From contig KV424037.1 in NCBI GenBank assembly GCA_001632435.1, positions 36,260 to 100,259 of the forward strand: 64,000 nucleotides of DNA, written 5' to 3'. Of this stretch, positions 36,050 to 47,232 are shown piece by piece. Made by a program: the position numbers and the translations under genes. The notes under the pieces were generated by a model, which was not told where the DNA came from, searched no databases, and saw only the letters and a list, made by a program, of their open reading frames with translations. Position 1 is the first letter of the stretch. Each line of letters starts with the position of its first letter. The stretch comes from Calocera cornea HHB12733 (Eukaryota; Basidiomycota; Dacrymycetes; Dacrymycetales; Dacrymycetaceae).

Positions 36050-37861
36050 ATGGCGCGTCCGGTCGACCAATCCACCGAGGGCGGCGCCCAGTCAGCCTGG
36101 AGCAACAACGAGGTAAACGCGACAGCTCTGAAGACGAATCTGCCCCAGACGCAGGCCCAGGCTCAGACCCAGCAAGCTGCAAGTATCAGCCCCACTTTGG
36201 AAGACACCGAGAACTCGGGTGCAGAGGCTGAGGAGGAGGATGAGATGATGTTGGAGGAGACGGGAGAAGTCGAAGGGGAGGTTTTGGATACTGGCGGAGA
36301 TGCGTTCGCCAGGCTGCCTGAAAATGCAACTGAAGGCGAGTTTTGAGAATCTCACAGTTGCCCTAAAGAAGGAAGCTGATCAATGTACAGAAGAGCAATA
36401 CGAAGCCTTGACGCAACAGAGTCTGAATGCGGACGGAACTCCGAAGCGCCCAATGAACGCGTTCATGATCTGGGGCCGGAGGCGGAGGCCTCAGTTGGCG
36501 GACCAACATCCAATGTTGAGGACTGGTGATATCAGCAAGTTGATGAGCGATGAATGGTCTAGCATGGGCAAGGTGAGCTTGATCGCTTATCGCCTTCCGA
36601 CAATGGTTTACAGTTACTCTTCCAGGAAGAGAAAGAACACTACCAAAACATGGCCAAGCGCTTGAAGGATGCCTTCAACGCTCGCTGGCCTACATACGTT
36701 TACAAGCGTAGGCCGAACAACTCGCGCCGTAAACGTAAGAAGGCTTCCGATCCTGTGGGGGCCGACCCAAGAGGAGGAGAAGGCTCTCGTGGCGTTCAGA
36801 AACGTGGTTCTTTCAGCTCCGTGGGAACCATTTCCAACATTACTACCTTCTCGTCCAGGCCATCTACTGCTAGGAGCCATTCCGGGCAGTCTGCCGAGGA
36901 GCCACCCACCACAGGCGCCTCCAGAGTCTCTACTGGTCATGTATCGACTATGGCATCTCAGACTAGCACTCCGAGTGTGGTCCAAGGAGCGTACAGTGGT
37001 TATGCACGTCCGGAAGGCAGTGGGCCGAGCTCCTGGTCCTGGTCCTCGGGTTCTGCAATTCAACACGATCTCCCTGTACCAGCCACAACGTCCTCCGCCT
37101 CTGTACCCTCAATGCGCCGCCAGTCATCGCAGCATAACACGGTCGGTGTCGCGCCCAATGGACCACCTCAATTCAAGCATGAAGAGGAGGAGGAAGTTGT
37201 GTACCGGTCCGGCAACTCGCCCGATACCGAGCACATGTGGCATGGAACCGGCGTGTCTCGCGGCTTCAACATAAGCGACTTCCAACCGCAGCAACGCGGG
37301 GATTTCAACATCGCCGACTTCCAACCTCGCGATAATGTAACGAACGATCCCAACTGGATATCTCAGTTCCAAATATCGTCGTCATACCCGATTTCCGGAT
37401 CGCATGGCACCTCATCCCAGAGTCGTCCATACAGCGGTGGACATTCTATGCCTCTGCCTGGATTTCCCAGTGGCTCCCGCGGGTCATTCTCGTCACTGAA
37501 TGCCATTCACAATTTCGGCGCGTCATCCACAAGCCCGCAGGATCGATTTGCTGGCAACACATCGGCACCAAGCGCGTCGCCCGGAATCGAGACCGCTGGC
37601 CGGTCCAGCTACTCATTTTCCAGCATGAACGGGTCTTTTCAAACCAGTGGCGCCAACAACTCCGTGACACCTCCTGCTGAACAGCCAAGAGGCTCCCACT
37701 ACTTCAACGGCTCTAGCTTCCAAGGCACTGGTGTCAACGCCCCCGTGCAGCAGCAAGGGCGTTCAAGCCTTCCAAATGTGCTCAGCATACCTCCGCAGGG
37801 ACGACAAGAAGATCGAACCAACGGAGGATATTGGTCTCCCCACGGCGAACCACCCCGCTAA
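36050..37861 (+). CDS. HMG-box transcription factor
   Basis: Exon 1 starts at the ATG 36050 and encodes an acidic Gln-rich N-terminus. Exon 2 ends at 36572, and exon 3 is 36626-37861 after a 53-nt intron. The first intron is uncertain: 36281-36335 (55 nt, phase 0) keeps the frame and joins EVEGE to ASFENLTVALKKE, giving 567 aa, but its signals are weak. The HMG box starts at PKRPMNAFMIWGRRRRP, continues with LRTGDISKLMSDEWSSMGKE across the clean intron, and ends in a basic tail YVYKRRPNNSRRKRKK. This is the sequence-specific (SOX/MATA-like) type. The box and its RRPNNSR tail recall basidiomycete regulators such as Coprinopsis pcc1; I offer that only as a hint. The rest is Ser/Pro/Gln-rich, probably a transactivation region. 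Confidence 0.82.
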
Positions 37862-39467
37862 TCGAGCGCACTAGTCGTCGTTCCCATCAATATTGCTTCA
37901 TAGGAGGACTCTCGCCACGTGCACCTCAATTGCAGAAGTAACCGAGTCGAGACTGTATCTTGTATCTGCGCATGTTGGACCGGTCGTTGGAAGGATGCTC
38001 TGTGCCTTTCCTTAATAGAGATCTGTGCTAGCCAATCTACGCGCTTCTGAACATTCATACATGGTCCAGTCGGTACACTTGTTGTGCAATGATGTTATCA
38101 ATAGTTCATATCACCTTTGTTTTGCTAGCTAGGTCTCAATTGAGAATTGTGATTGATTGGATTCACGAAACCATGACAAGGCGAATGAATTAGCTTAATG
38201 ATCCGTATGCATTCTATCCCGAGCTACAGTGGTTTGTGAGCCTAGCGAGGGGACTCTCCGTAGACATCCGAATTAGGACGTAGAAATCAATGAGCACTGC
38301 TTGGGGCTGCTGAGCTGTAAGAGTACAGGCAAGGCTATCAAACCGGTCTGGTTCAGCTCCGTTCGACTCGGGACTATGCTGCGCTTGCAGAAAATGCCGG
38401 CCTGGGTCTACTATCAATGCCGGTATCATTTCATGTTCAATCGGCGCCCAAATCGATGGGGCCTTGTCAGGCTATCCTTCCGAACATGCTCAAAACCACC
38501 ATGATACACTCACAGCTTTGGAATACCATAAAGGTGCAATTCGCACAGTGACGGCTTGCTCTGAAAGCTCTAGCGCACTTACGGAACGATGTGTGGGTAG
38601 TTCCGTCATCTCAGCTTCGGGTTCGGTCGGGGAACGTACGTTACGTACAACAGTGGGCTCACGCCGCACCATGTAATTAGCAAGTTCTTCACATATAGTT
38701 AAACACCGGAAGTGATTCACTAAAACTAGCTGGAAACCGTTCAGAAGGTGGAAGAGATGAACAGCTATGGCTGACGCCTCCCGGGCCCCCCTTCCAAGAA
38801 TCTAACCAAAACCAACACCGACGGCCGGCATATCTCACGGCTCAGGTGAACCCGCGTCCATCCCAACAGGCCCTTCCTTGCTCGCAAGTAAGCATGGCGG
38901 AAGAAATCGTGCCTAGTCCTGCCTCCGTTGCTCTCGGTTCTCTGCAATCCGTTGTCAATTCGAGTGGGCCCGTTGGAAATGTCTGTCAATTGTTATGAAT
39001 TCTGGAACATTTGCTGCACTAGGGAGCTTATAAAGCCGCAAGCGCGATACGGTGTGAGGTAGCTGTCCGGCACGGAAACAGTGAGACTAGCATCGTACAA
39101 GGCGGGAGGTCGTCCAGGTGTGGAAGGGCTTTGCCACAATTCTCGCGACACGCGCTGCGCGACGCAGCCTGGTCCTTTGGGCCGGTCTCGTGGGAATCGC
39201 AGCGTCAAGGGGCCTGACACGTGACCCTCACATCAACGTTAGTGGAGGTTTGCTACCGCGCCAGAACTTATGTGCACCGCTATGAGGCTATGCGCCATGA
39301 TCACGCAGCGAATGCCGAGTGTTTACTCTCCCTACTCGGCACAGGGACTGTGTGAAACATCAGGAGACAGGGAGAAACTCCTCGATTCGCACGTTCTACT
39401 TATGAATGATCCATTGTATCCCCTTTCTGTGCCCGCCGCGAACATGTGAAATTAGCTAAGTGACCGG
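37862..39467. other. Convergent intergenic region, no gene supported
   Basis: 1.6 kb between the HMG-box gene and the tRNase Z stop on the opposite strand. AT-richer than the flanks. Open frames are all under 80 codons and unrecognised. Confidence 0.5.
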
Positions 39468-41911
39468 TCATAGTGCAGTATCACTACTCGTCTCCTCTGG
39501 GAATGATGATGCCAAGGTGAGATGACCTCCGCTTTTCTTTGCATCCCAGGGTGAAGATTGAGGCTCCAGCTCGTGTGTGTGAATTTCTATAGTCATGAAG
39601 TCTGTCGCGCAAACGGCTCGGCCTAACCCCCATGCTGCGCTCGCCTGATCTTCCAGCTCAGCTATCACCCGACTCCGCATTTGAGCCATTGGTGTGATAT
39701 AAGGCATCTTTCCCGGGGCTTGGAATCTGTACAGTCGACGATAAGTGAGTGAGTGAGTGCTAGAAATTCGCGGGGTAAAGGTGACCAAAAGTCGAAAAGA
39801 AGGGGAACATAACGCAGGCTGGAACTCTCGTGCACGGGACGAATAACCAGACGTATATGGGTACAGAACGTGACTCCAGAGCGTGGAGCCAGAGCGTGGA
39901 GCCAGAGCGTGGAACAGTCGGATGATGCCAAGAACCTTTAAGTTATTTGTGGAGGCCGCAACGATGAGTATTCCAAAGTCGACCGTGCAGTTGTCCTCCG
40001 TGTGTCGCCTGCAGCGACAGTTCCAGGGTGGAAAGGGTGGCCACGGCGAAAGCGCATCGAATGGGGCGATCGTTTCCGGGAGGGTCATCCACCATCAGGA
40101 AGCCAGAAGGACGGAAGCCGACGTTGTGAAGAGGTTTGTAAGCGCATCAAAGAGTCGACCAAAAGAGTCGCTTCCACGGACATGGTTGGTATGACATGCG
40201 GTGCAAAGGGTGCCGCAGCAGCACCACCGAACCACATTTCCCATGCACTTCCGTCTCATAGTCGTAGATTTCGGACGGCTTTGATCACGCCGACCAAGCA
40301 CGGGAAACGTATCCGTCAAGATTGAGCCGCCAGCGGATAACCAGATAGGTCGATCTGCAGCACTGGAATTATCGCATTTCGCAGCTTGTTGAGGCCCTAT
40401 GCGCCAGTTGATTCGAGAAGACGAGCCAGGCAGAACAGAGCTCCACCTCGCTTGCGAAAAGCAAGCCTCGAAGTAGAAAGTGCGGCACGTACCGCAGAAT
40501 CCCAAAATATGCGAAAATGTATTGCGAACGGCAAATCACAGAAAAGAGCAGCGAAAATTGAACGCACCGAAGCCCAAAATGGTTCATTGCCAATCTTCGT
40601 GCACCACACAGCTTCGCGAAAGCACCGGCCATGTCGGGTGTTGAGTGACCTCTCGATATTGCCTTTTCCCGCATTTTGTCGGCCGTGGTGCGATCTCCAC
40701 CCATATATGGATCAACCTCAAGAAGGGATCAATAATTGAGTTTAACAAGGAAGGAGCAGAACGCACCTCTACAGGGATGTACGCGTTTGTGCATCTGGTG
40801 AAGTATTAACGACGTGTCATTGGAAACCCCAAGCATTGACATACTCATGAACTAGTAAGCTCACGCCCTTTTCCTGATCCAGCAACCTCAGACACGGGCT
40901 CGCATCACTTGTATCTCCCAATATTAACATGCTTCTGCCGTCGATCGCCAGCTCTGGTGGTGATAGGACTTGGCCGTCCGGCAATGTGACGGGTTCTCTG
41001 TCCTTGGTGATCGTCCTGAGCAGTGCTCTCGGGTTCTTGACCCCTTGCTCGGCGAGCGCTTCCGCATTTGCATCCAAAGCGGCGAGGTAGTTTTGAGGTA
41101 TTGGAGACGGTTGCGGGGCCTCTGAGAAGTAGTATCCCAGACATGGTACGCGATGAGTAATGCGAGTGCTGGAAATGTTAATGCCAGCAAATGTGTCGAT
41201 GTCGTGCCAAACGCCATCTTTGTCTGCGACCAGGTCGAGACCAGGAGACTCAGAAGGATGTAAATCATCGGGCTGTTGACAAAATCAACGGGAATCCATC
41301 TCAACAGCTATGACACTAACATCACACGGTGCTGAGGGATGTTCGGACGGGAGGAGTAGCTCATGTACGGCGTACGTGCCATCGAGCATGGTTTGGGACA
41401 GCGAGAGCTGCGTTCGCAGCAGAAGGCGCAGCCCAGGAGGGGAGAAGAACTGAATCCTGGGCTTTGTGTAGTCGATGTTAAGACCCGGCGGCCTTGCGAT
41501 CGCTGACATCATGTTCGACAGGAAAGGCGCAATGCCTGCGACGTGATCCACTGTATGCGCGTACATCAGCGAAGTTCAACACGCAGTAGATGCAGGACGC
41601 ACGGTGCATATGCGTGACATATATGCGCTCAATCTTGCCCCATACTCGCTGTCCGCTGTGCAGAAGCTGTCTCTGCGTGCCCTCCGCACAGTCCACCACT
41701 GGTACCTCTGTCAGCGGCGTGTTCCTTGGTCGAAAGAACGGCAGACCGACGGCACATGCTTCCATTCAGATTGAGAAGAATGGAGGCTGGGATAACTGTA
41801 AGCTACATGCGCGAACCTCTGGAAGAAATAAGACATACTCGTATTACGGCTGTGGGACGGGCCACTACCAGCGGACGTGCCCAGAAACGTGACCGTCAAT
41901 GGCGAGGGCAT
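39468..41911 (-). CDS. tRNase Z (ribonuclease Z), short form
   Basis: Eight exons: 41911-41839, 41786-41751, 41698-41603, 41550-41321, 41272-40845, 40794-40767, 40716-40568 and 39726-39468; 432 aa. The enzyme removes the 3' trailer of tRNA precursors. Landmarks in order: FLGTSAGSGPSHSRNTS, DCAEGTQRQLLHSG, the metal-binding HMHLDHVAG, YAVHELLLP, ILGDTSDASP (metal-ligand Asp), VHECTNAYIP (HEAT-like), SRGHSTPDMAG (HST loop) and HFGLRFQAPG, ending with ELEDQASAAW and TDFMTIEI. Only one beta-lactamase domain is present, so this is the short (ElaC-like) form. Introns are 48-52 nt except the last, 841 nt (39727-40567). The joins HMH|LDH and VHE|CTNAY split conserved motifs and are restored exactly. 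Confidence 0.93.
39876..39912. repeat. 13-bp tandem repeat, 2.8 copies, inside the long tRNase Z intron
   Basis: Unit CCAGAGCGTGGAG at 39876-39888 and 39889-39901, with a partial copy at 39902-39912. The copies are identical. Confidence 0.9.
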
Positions 41912-42578
41912 ACCTCTACGCTCGATCCCGTCAGTACCTGCAGCGGATTGGTATACGGAGGACGCACCGCGCTCTCAGTTGCTCTTGATCAAGCGGTCCT
42001 CGTCTGAAGGGCTTTTTGCTGTAATCGACAATGATAGGGAGAGGAAATGGAACGGGCGGTCGTAACACTGCCCGCTGGCAACGGAGCAGCGTGTGCTTCA
42101 GCTTGGCAACTTGTCGCGAGGATAAGGATGATGGTTCAGTCGCTCGCGTCGCGTTCTCGTAGACCAAGTATCGTGCGGGATCCAGGGATGTCAGCAGAGA
42201 CCGATGTTCCGGATGATACCGTTATCACAGCCCGTCGTTGCGTGTATGCGTTGGTGTCGTCGTCAGACGCGCGGGGGACGACCCAAAATGATGATCGCGC
42301 CTGCTTCTCCAAAGTCGCGCTGCCCAAAGGGTCGATGACGAGACGCCCGCCACGGAAGCTTTCTGCGCTAGTTATCTCTGCCAGCAGTCTGTTCTTTGCG
42401 ATCACACTGCTCTGAGCTTTCTGTTAATTATTCGACGTTTTCCTGGACAGATTCAGCTCTTTGCCCTTGCTTGATGCACCTGCATGCGACGTCCGCCATC
42501 CCCCTCTAAGGTGAAGGACAACACTGATGCTTATCTGTTGAACGCCTGCACGCACTGGACGTGTTCGATTACTTTTGA
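41912..42578. other. Intergenic upstream of tRNase Z
   Basis: A 122-codon plus-strand frame (42047-42415) and its minus-strand shadow are present, but neither is recognised. Probably promoter sequence. Confidence 0.4.
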
Positions 42579-43058
42579 TCATCTGGTACTACTTATGACT
42601 CCAACCCCGCTTGATCTCGGAATCTGAACACTCGATGACTTGGCTTGGTTTGACAGGCCTTGAGGTCGAGCGTCGGATCTACAGCGTTGATACTGCGGAT
42701 ATCCAGCGTCCCATGACATAATCAAGCTCTCCCAACTTGCGAATGCACATTCGGAAACGTATCCGATGACATATCTGATGCTAAGCCGGAACTCCTTCTT
42801 CCGTATGCAGCCGGGACAAATCCCACCAGAGCCAAGCCACACATGATATACCAGCCCAAGTGCGGCTCGCGCGTCATCCGCGCTGCTTTGGTCCGCGGTG
42901 AGGGCTAACAAACAGGCCTTCCGAAGCTCCGCCGGGACGTGCTCTTCGCCTGAACCTTGTGGCCTTGATGACGGCGACAGAGAGTAATCCAAACCCGAGA
43001 TACCGGCTTTGAGCAGGACGCGCAAAAGGAAAGAGCAATTTGATAGTGCATTTGACAT
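42579..43058 (-). CDS. Hypothetical 159-aa protein, possibly a relic
   Basis: ATG at 43058, uninterrupted to the stop. The middle (VPAELRKACLLALTADQSS, then LGLVYHVWLGSG) has a helical, protein-like composition and faintly recalls a segment found next to MYND fingers in agaricomycete proteins; I would not assign it. The C-terminal 50 residues look random, so this may be a fragment of a longer gene with introns or a decayed copy. It diverges from the amidoligase array, whose first ATG is 358 bp away. Confidence 0.3.
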   Translation of the reverse strand: MSNALSNCSFLLRVLLKAGISGLDYSLSPSSRPQGSGEEHVPAELRKACLLALTADQSSADDARAALGLVYHVWLGSGGICPGCIRKKEFRLSIRYVIGYVSECAFASWESLIMSWDAGYPQYQRCRSDARPQGLSNQAKSSSVQIPRSSGVGVISSTR

Positions 43059-43353
43059 AAGTTACACTGTACAGTAATTGGTATGGCGCTGCTCATGGTC
43101 ATATCCCTGTACCTAGATTGTCAGCCTACATGCGTTTCTCATGCTGTGGAACGTGCACATTTTCATGAGCTAAGTGCGGATCTCACTCCGAACGACCGAT
43201 GCTAACGCCTCTCCTCCGCCGAACCCGAGGTGCTGGCCGGAGCACAGCAGGCATGCATACTCCGCAAGGAGAGCTGCAATCAAGCAAGACTGGTGCATGT
43301 TTATCGTCGGTTCATTGGCGATGAGACTTACACGTCTCTCCTAGCTACAGCGG

Positions 43354-43360
43354 TATAAAA
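43354..43360 (+). promoter_or_regulatory. TATA box of amidoligase-like copy 1
   Basis: TATAAAA 62 bp before the ATG at 43416. Comparable boxes precede copy 2 (TATAAAG, 44766-44772) and copy 5 (TTAAATA, 49061-49067). Confidence 0.5.
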
Positions 43361-43415
43361 CTCCGATCGCCAGTAGCTTAGCGCAAGACACCACATTAGC
43401 GCTCCCTCCACCAAC

Positions 43416-44285
43416 ATGGCCGCCTCTGCATGCCCACTCAGCATCAGGTTCGACATGGAATACATCTTTCCGTGCTCGAGCTCGAAGGCAGAGTCAAGCT
43501 TTCAAGCAGAGATAGCGCAAGCGATTACCTCAATCCACCTTGGCGGCGCTGAACGAATGGAGAGCTCTTGCTATCCCGAAGGTAGCATCAAGTGGGGTGT
43601 GGCCCACGCAAGTAGCGTGGCGCACGACTACCATATGGAGGTTGCTGTGCAGCTCAAGAGTCCCCATTTCCTCGACATCCCCGGACAGCAAGATCCGACA
43701 GATGACTGGCGAGCCAAGCTGCGCGTCCTTCTTCCAGCACTTCAAGCCCAATTCAACGGAATCAGAGTAAACGAAACGTCAAGTCTACATATACAGTTGT
43801 GCAGGGGAGCTGAGCCGCACGACGCTTGGCGTATCTCAGACCTGAGGAAGCTTGCCCTACTCTGCTCGACCCTTGAACCTCAACTGGATCTTTATCACCC
43901 CCCATCTCGTCGGAGTATGGACTTGCCGTATGTTGCGCAATGGATACGGTCCTTACTCTCCTCGCCTGGATGCCATGAATTGACTCGGGAACAGCTGGTG
44001 GATCGTATCCAGAAGTCAGAGACTCGGTTCGATATAAAATATCTGCTGAACAGAGGAGCACTAAACTATTCTTGGAGCTCTTATCGGGTCAATTTCCCCA
44101 AAATTGGGGGGAAAGGAGTCGTGGAATTCCGGCAGCATATATCTACGCTTGATCCGGAAGCCCTGATATGGTGGGGTGAGAAAGTTTTGGAGATTGCCAG
44201 ATTTGCCATTGGCCAGGACGAGCAAATGATCGCGGAGCTATGCAAGCGTGAAGTTCTGCTCTGCGATCTTTTCCCGACTCTATAG
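43416..44285 (+). CDS. Amidoligase-like protein, copy 1 (probably inactive)
   Basis: Single exon, 289 aa. Collinear with copies 2-5, so it belongs to the putative amidoligase (Amidoligase_2) family: glutamine-synthetase-like enzymes predicted to form amide bonds between carboxyl and amino groups, substrate unknown in fungi. Family blocks are recognisable but altered. The G-F-E-x-E start is RFDMEYIF; the central G-L-H-V-H-V-G loop is SSLHIQLCRG, so the second His is Gln; the C-terminal EFRQH-x-x-T block is kept (VEFRQHISTLDPEALIWW). ISDLRKLALLCSTLEPQLDLYHP is a conserved helix. It is the first of five head-to-tail copies; the next start is 579 bp downstream. It could retain a binding role without catalysis. 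Confidence 0.8.
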   Translation: MAASACPLSIRFDMEYIFPCSSSKAESSFQAEIAQAITSIHLGGAERMESSCYPEGSIKWGVAHASSVAHDYHMEVAVQLKSPHFLDIPGQQDPTDDWRAKLRVLLPALQAQFNGIRVNETSSLHIQLCRGAEPHDAWRISDLRKLALLCSTLEPQLDLYHPPSRRSMDLPYVAQWIRSLLSSPGCHELTREQLVDRIQKSETRFDIKYLLNRGALNYSWSSYRVNFPKIGGKGVVEFRQHISTLDPEALIWWGEKVLEIARFAIGQDEQMIAELCKREVLLCDLFPTL

Positions 44286-44863
44286 AAGGGTGTATATGCT
44301 GCTTCATAATAGCTCAATTGGCTACATCATGATAGTGTATTGTTCATTTTATTACGGTCGGATTGCATGAAATGATGAGTTGCTAGAAAGCCCGAAATCT
44401 GAACGCTGGATTGGGAGCACGCACACAGTTTCCAGAAACAGAGAAGGCCACTTCTTGGGTGGTCTGTATGACGGCTACCTTGTGACTGAGATGATTGCAA
44501 TTTCGGGCCATACACATGGATGCCTCGAGCCCAACAAAGCTGTGTTCACAGGCATCGGCCCACGCACCAAGATGGCTGCACCTGATCGCCAAATGGCCCG
44601 TCGACCATGGAGTAGACACGTAACACACCTAGCGGCTTCGGTGATCGGAGATTCCTGCCGTCCGCTAAGGCAAAGTTTTGGTAGTTAGTCCGATACGTGA
44701 GTCGCATGGGAGTCATGCCAACGCACCTGACTTCCTCTAATCACAATTTTGTCCCAGCAGCAACATATAAAGCCTTGGCTATCGATGTCATCCCACGTCA
44801 GCTCCCTCTCCCAGTAGTTCACACTGGAACCACTCACTTCATTTCACGGCAAGCCGGTGCAAC
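44286..44863. other. Spacer between amidoligase-like copies 1 and 2
   Basis: Holds the 3' flank of copy 1 and the promoter of copy 2, with a TATA-like TATAAAG at 44766-44772. Small open frames (44380-44688) are not supported. Confidence 0.5.
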
Positions 44864-45757
44864 ATGGCAAATCGTGCCCTCACCCTTGGCTTCGAGGTCA
44901 AATGTATAGTTGGCTTTGATCCAAGGACTCACCGTCCCCCCAGCCCGACATATGTCAAGGAAGGAATCGCCCAGGTTATTCGCTCCACGAAGCTCGGTGA
45001 TGCCAAAGTGCGAGTCAACGATACCGACTCTGCTCCGCAAAGCAGATCATGGTTCGTTGCCGGTGACGAGTCCATCGAGACAGGCAATTATGAAGTCGGC
45101 GTGGAGATAATCAGCCCCCCCTTCATTGACATTCCGGGAGAAGAGAACCTCCGCTCCGGGTGGAGAACCAACATGCGTGAGGTGTTGAAAACAGTACACC
45201 AGCACTTCGCCCTTCGCACAGATTCCAGCGCCGGACTACATGTGCATCTTGGGGTTGGATTGGAGCAGAATGATTGCTGGAGCATACAGGACCTACGCAA
45301 GCTTGCACTCATCTTCACTTTGATGGAGCCAGAGCTGAACCTCTATCACCCTCGTGAGCGATGGGACATGAATCTCGAACACGTTCGGACGTACATTCGG
45401 CCCTTGAGCTCCTCGCGCCTCCTGGAGGGGTTGAGTCATAACCAGATTGCACATGCAATTCGCAATTCGCAGGACTGGGAGGAGCTGACGGAGCTGCTCA
45501 ATGCAGACTGGGAAGAGGAGCAAACATATAGACGGCAGTACGCGATCAGCTTCTGCTCGATGGGTAAGTACGGCACAATCGAGTTTCGACAGCACAAGTG
45601 CACGACTAGTCCGGAGGAGATGATCTGGTGGGCAGAGAGACTACTGAAAATCGCCAGAGTCGCACTCAGCCTGGAATGGAACGACCTGCAGGTGCTTTGC
45701 AGTGGCAACGCTGTCATGCTGTTCGATTTATTCACTCAGAAAGAGAACGTAGTATAG
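44864..45757 (+). CDS. Amidoligase-like protein, copy 2
   Basis: Single exon, 297 aa. The N-terminal motif is GFEVKC, so the second acidic residue of the usual G-F-E-x-E is Lys. The central loop GLHVHLGVG is intact. The C-terminal block is IEFRQHKCTTSPEEMIWW. EVGVEIISPPFIDIPG and LRKLALIFTLMEPELNLYHP match the other copies. Loss of one N-terminal acidic ligand would be expected to weaken metal-ATP binding in this fold (inference). The 5' leader contains a TATA-like box about 95 bp upstream and a CT-rich stretch. Confidence 0.85.
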   Translation: MANRALTLGFEVKCIVGFDPRTHRPPSPTYVKEGIAQVIRSTKLGDAKVRVNDTDSAPQSRSWFVAGDESIETGNYEVGVEIISPPFIDIPGEENLRSGWRTNMREVLKTVHQHFALRTDSSAGLHVHLGVGLEQNDCWSIQDLRKLALIFTLMEPELNLYHPRERWDMNLEHVRTYIRPLSSSRLLEGLSHNQIAHAIRNSQDWEELTELLNADWEEEQTYRRQYAISFCSMGKYGTIEFRQHKCTTSPEEMIWWAERLLKIARVALSLEWNDLQVLCSGNAVMLFDLFTQKENVV

Positions 45758-46380
45758 CGTATTGGACAGTAGAAGCTTATGCAGAGTCATGAGCAAGAGC
45801 ACAAGTGGATATACCGAACACAAGCGATCAGTGCGGCGTAAGGTGAAAAGTGTAAGTTACAGCGGGATGGCACTTGAGTAAGGGAATGCCGCGGCGCACC
45901 GAGGCGCGTTTCAGCTCGACATACGTCACGCCCACGTGGCGGACGCGCAATGACCTCCTCCGGACGGACATCATCCTGTGTTACCTCTGAAGCAGGGCGG
46001 CGCTCAACGACTTTCTCTTACTGGGACATGCTATCAGAATTGCTCTCGAAAAGGCGACACCGCACTTCATAGTGTCGTTCTGCCCAACCCGATCTGCGAT
46101 AAGTATAATGCTTGGTTTTGTGCCATGAATGGCCTGTACTGACACTTGCGTCCGCCAATTTACATACATGGTTATGCATGAGTTCTCTACCTCCGCACGC
46201 AACTACGGATATCCGCACCTCCGCTTCATGCCCGTTCCGTAGCTCAAATGGATGCCCGAGACCCTGGAAAACGTGGATAAACGGGTCGGCCGAAGCCGAA
46301 CACGACAGCGGTACTTAACCCAAGTCACCGGAGCGTGTCTACATGAGTCCCGATATCTTTCAAGTAGACCGTACTATCGC
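45758..46380. other. Spacer between amidoligase-like copies 2 and 3
   Basis: No gene supported. An in-frame upstream ATG at 46252 would add 43 residues to copy 3, but the alignment and a TATA-like GGTACTTAA near 46310 favour 46381. Confidence 0.5.
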
Positions 46381-47232
46381 ATGGATCCCAGCCTCTCCGT
46401 CGGATTCGAGCTTGAATGCCTCGCCAATGGCACCGGTTGTCGAAACCGCATTGTCGATATCATCAATCTCTGCACCGTGTATCAGGCTCGGCTTCAGTTC
46501 GGGGCTTATCACGCCGGAGAAACCGAGTGGATTGTAACAGATGATGTGTCTGTGGTCGGGCTTGCTGGAGAGCGGTCAGTGGAGCTCATATCGCCGCCTA
46601 TCATGGACGAGGGCGGAATGCATCTTTTTGGGCCGTCTTCTGAGAGAGAATGGAAGACTGCCATCACGGACATCCTCTCTGCGCTGAACAATCACATCAT
46701 GCTGTGGACGAACCGGACTACTGGCTTGCATGTACATGTCGCACCCGGAATTTCGCAACCATGGTCACCCGCTGATCTGCGCAAGATTGCACTCTTGTTT
46801 GTTCTTCTGGAAGACCAAGTAGACTTGTACCATGCCGCTCACAGATGGAAGCCAAACCCCCGTAATGAACGGTTCATTGCCTCAATGCGCAAGTCTCGGT
46901 TCTGTGCTGGGATGACGAAGCTGCAGCTAGGGGAATCCATACTTCAGATGCGGTCCTGGGAAGAACTCGCGGCACTCGTCAATCCCAACCCGGATGGGGG
47001 CACCCGTACCCCATACTCACGCTATTACAAGGTCAACTTCACCGCCATAGGGAAGCATGGCACCGTCGAATTCCGGCAGCATGAAGGCACACTCGATCTT
47101 CAGCAAATCTTCACATGGGCCGAAACAGTGCTGGCTTTGGTGCGGCTAGCGATGGGGACAGAAGAACGAGCGCTTTTGCAGCTGTGTCTGAGTAACGTCC
47201 AGATTTTCGACGTCCTCGCCATGGCGAATTAG
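46381..47232 (+). CDS. Amidoligase-like protein, copy 3
   Basis: Single exon, 283 aa. Starts MDPSLSVGFELECLA; the central motif is TTGLHVHVAPG (Ala in place of the last-but-one Gly); the C-terminal block VEFRQHEGTLDLQQIFTW is the most canonical of the set. All expected catalytic residues are present, so it should be an active COOH-NH2 ligase if the family prediction is right. LRKIALLFVLLEDQVDLYHAAHRW and SMRKSRFC (equivalent to SMRESRTC and SMRQSRKC of copies 4 and 5) tie it to its right-hand neighbours. No targeting signal. Confidence 0.88.
   Translation: MDPSLSVGFELECLANGTGCRNRIVDIINLCTVYQARLQFGAYHAGETEWIVTDDVSVVGLAGERSVELISPPIMDEGGMHLFGPSSEREWKTAITDILSALNNHIMLWTNRTTGLHVHVAPGISQPWSPADLRKIALLFVLLEDQVDLYHAAHRWKPNPRNERFIASMRKSRFCAGMTKLQLGESILQMRSWEELAALVNPNPDGGTRTPYSRYYKVNFTAIGKHGTVEFRQHEGTLDLQQIFTWAETVLALVRLAMGTEERALLQLCLSNVQIFDVLAMAN

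Noticed and set aside
46252..46380. Upstream in-frame ATG extension of amidoligase copy 3
   Set aside because: Extension is not matched in the other copies and begins upstream of the TATA-like element.
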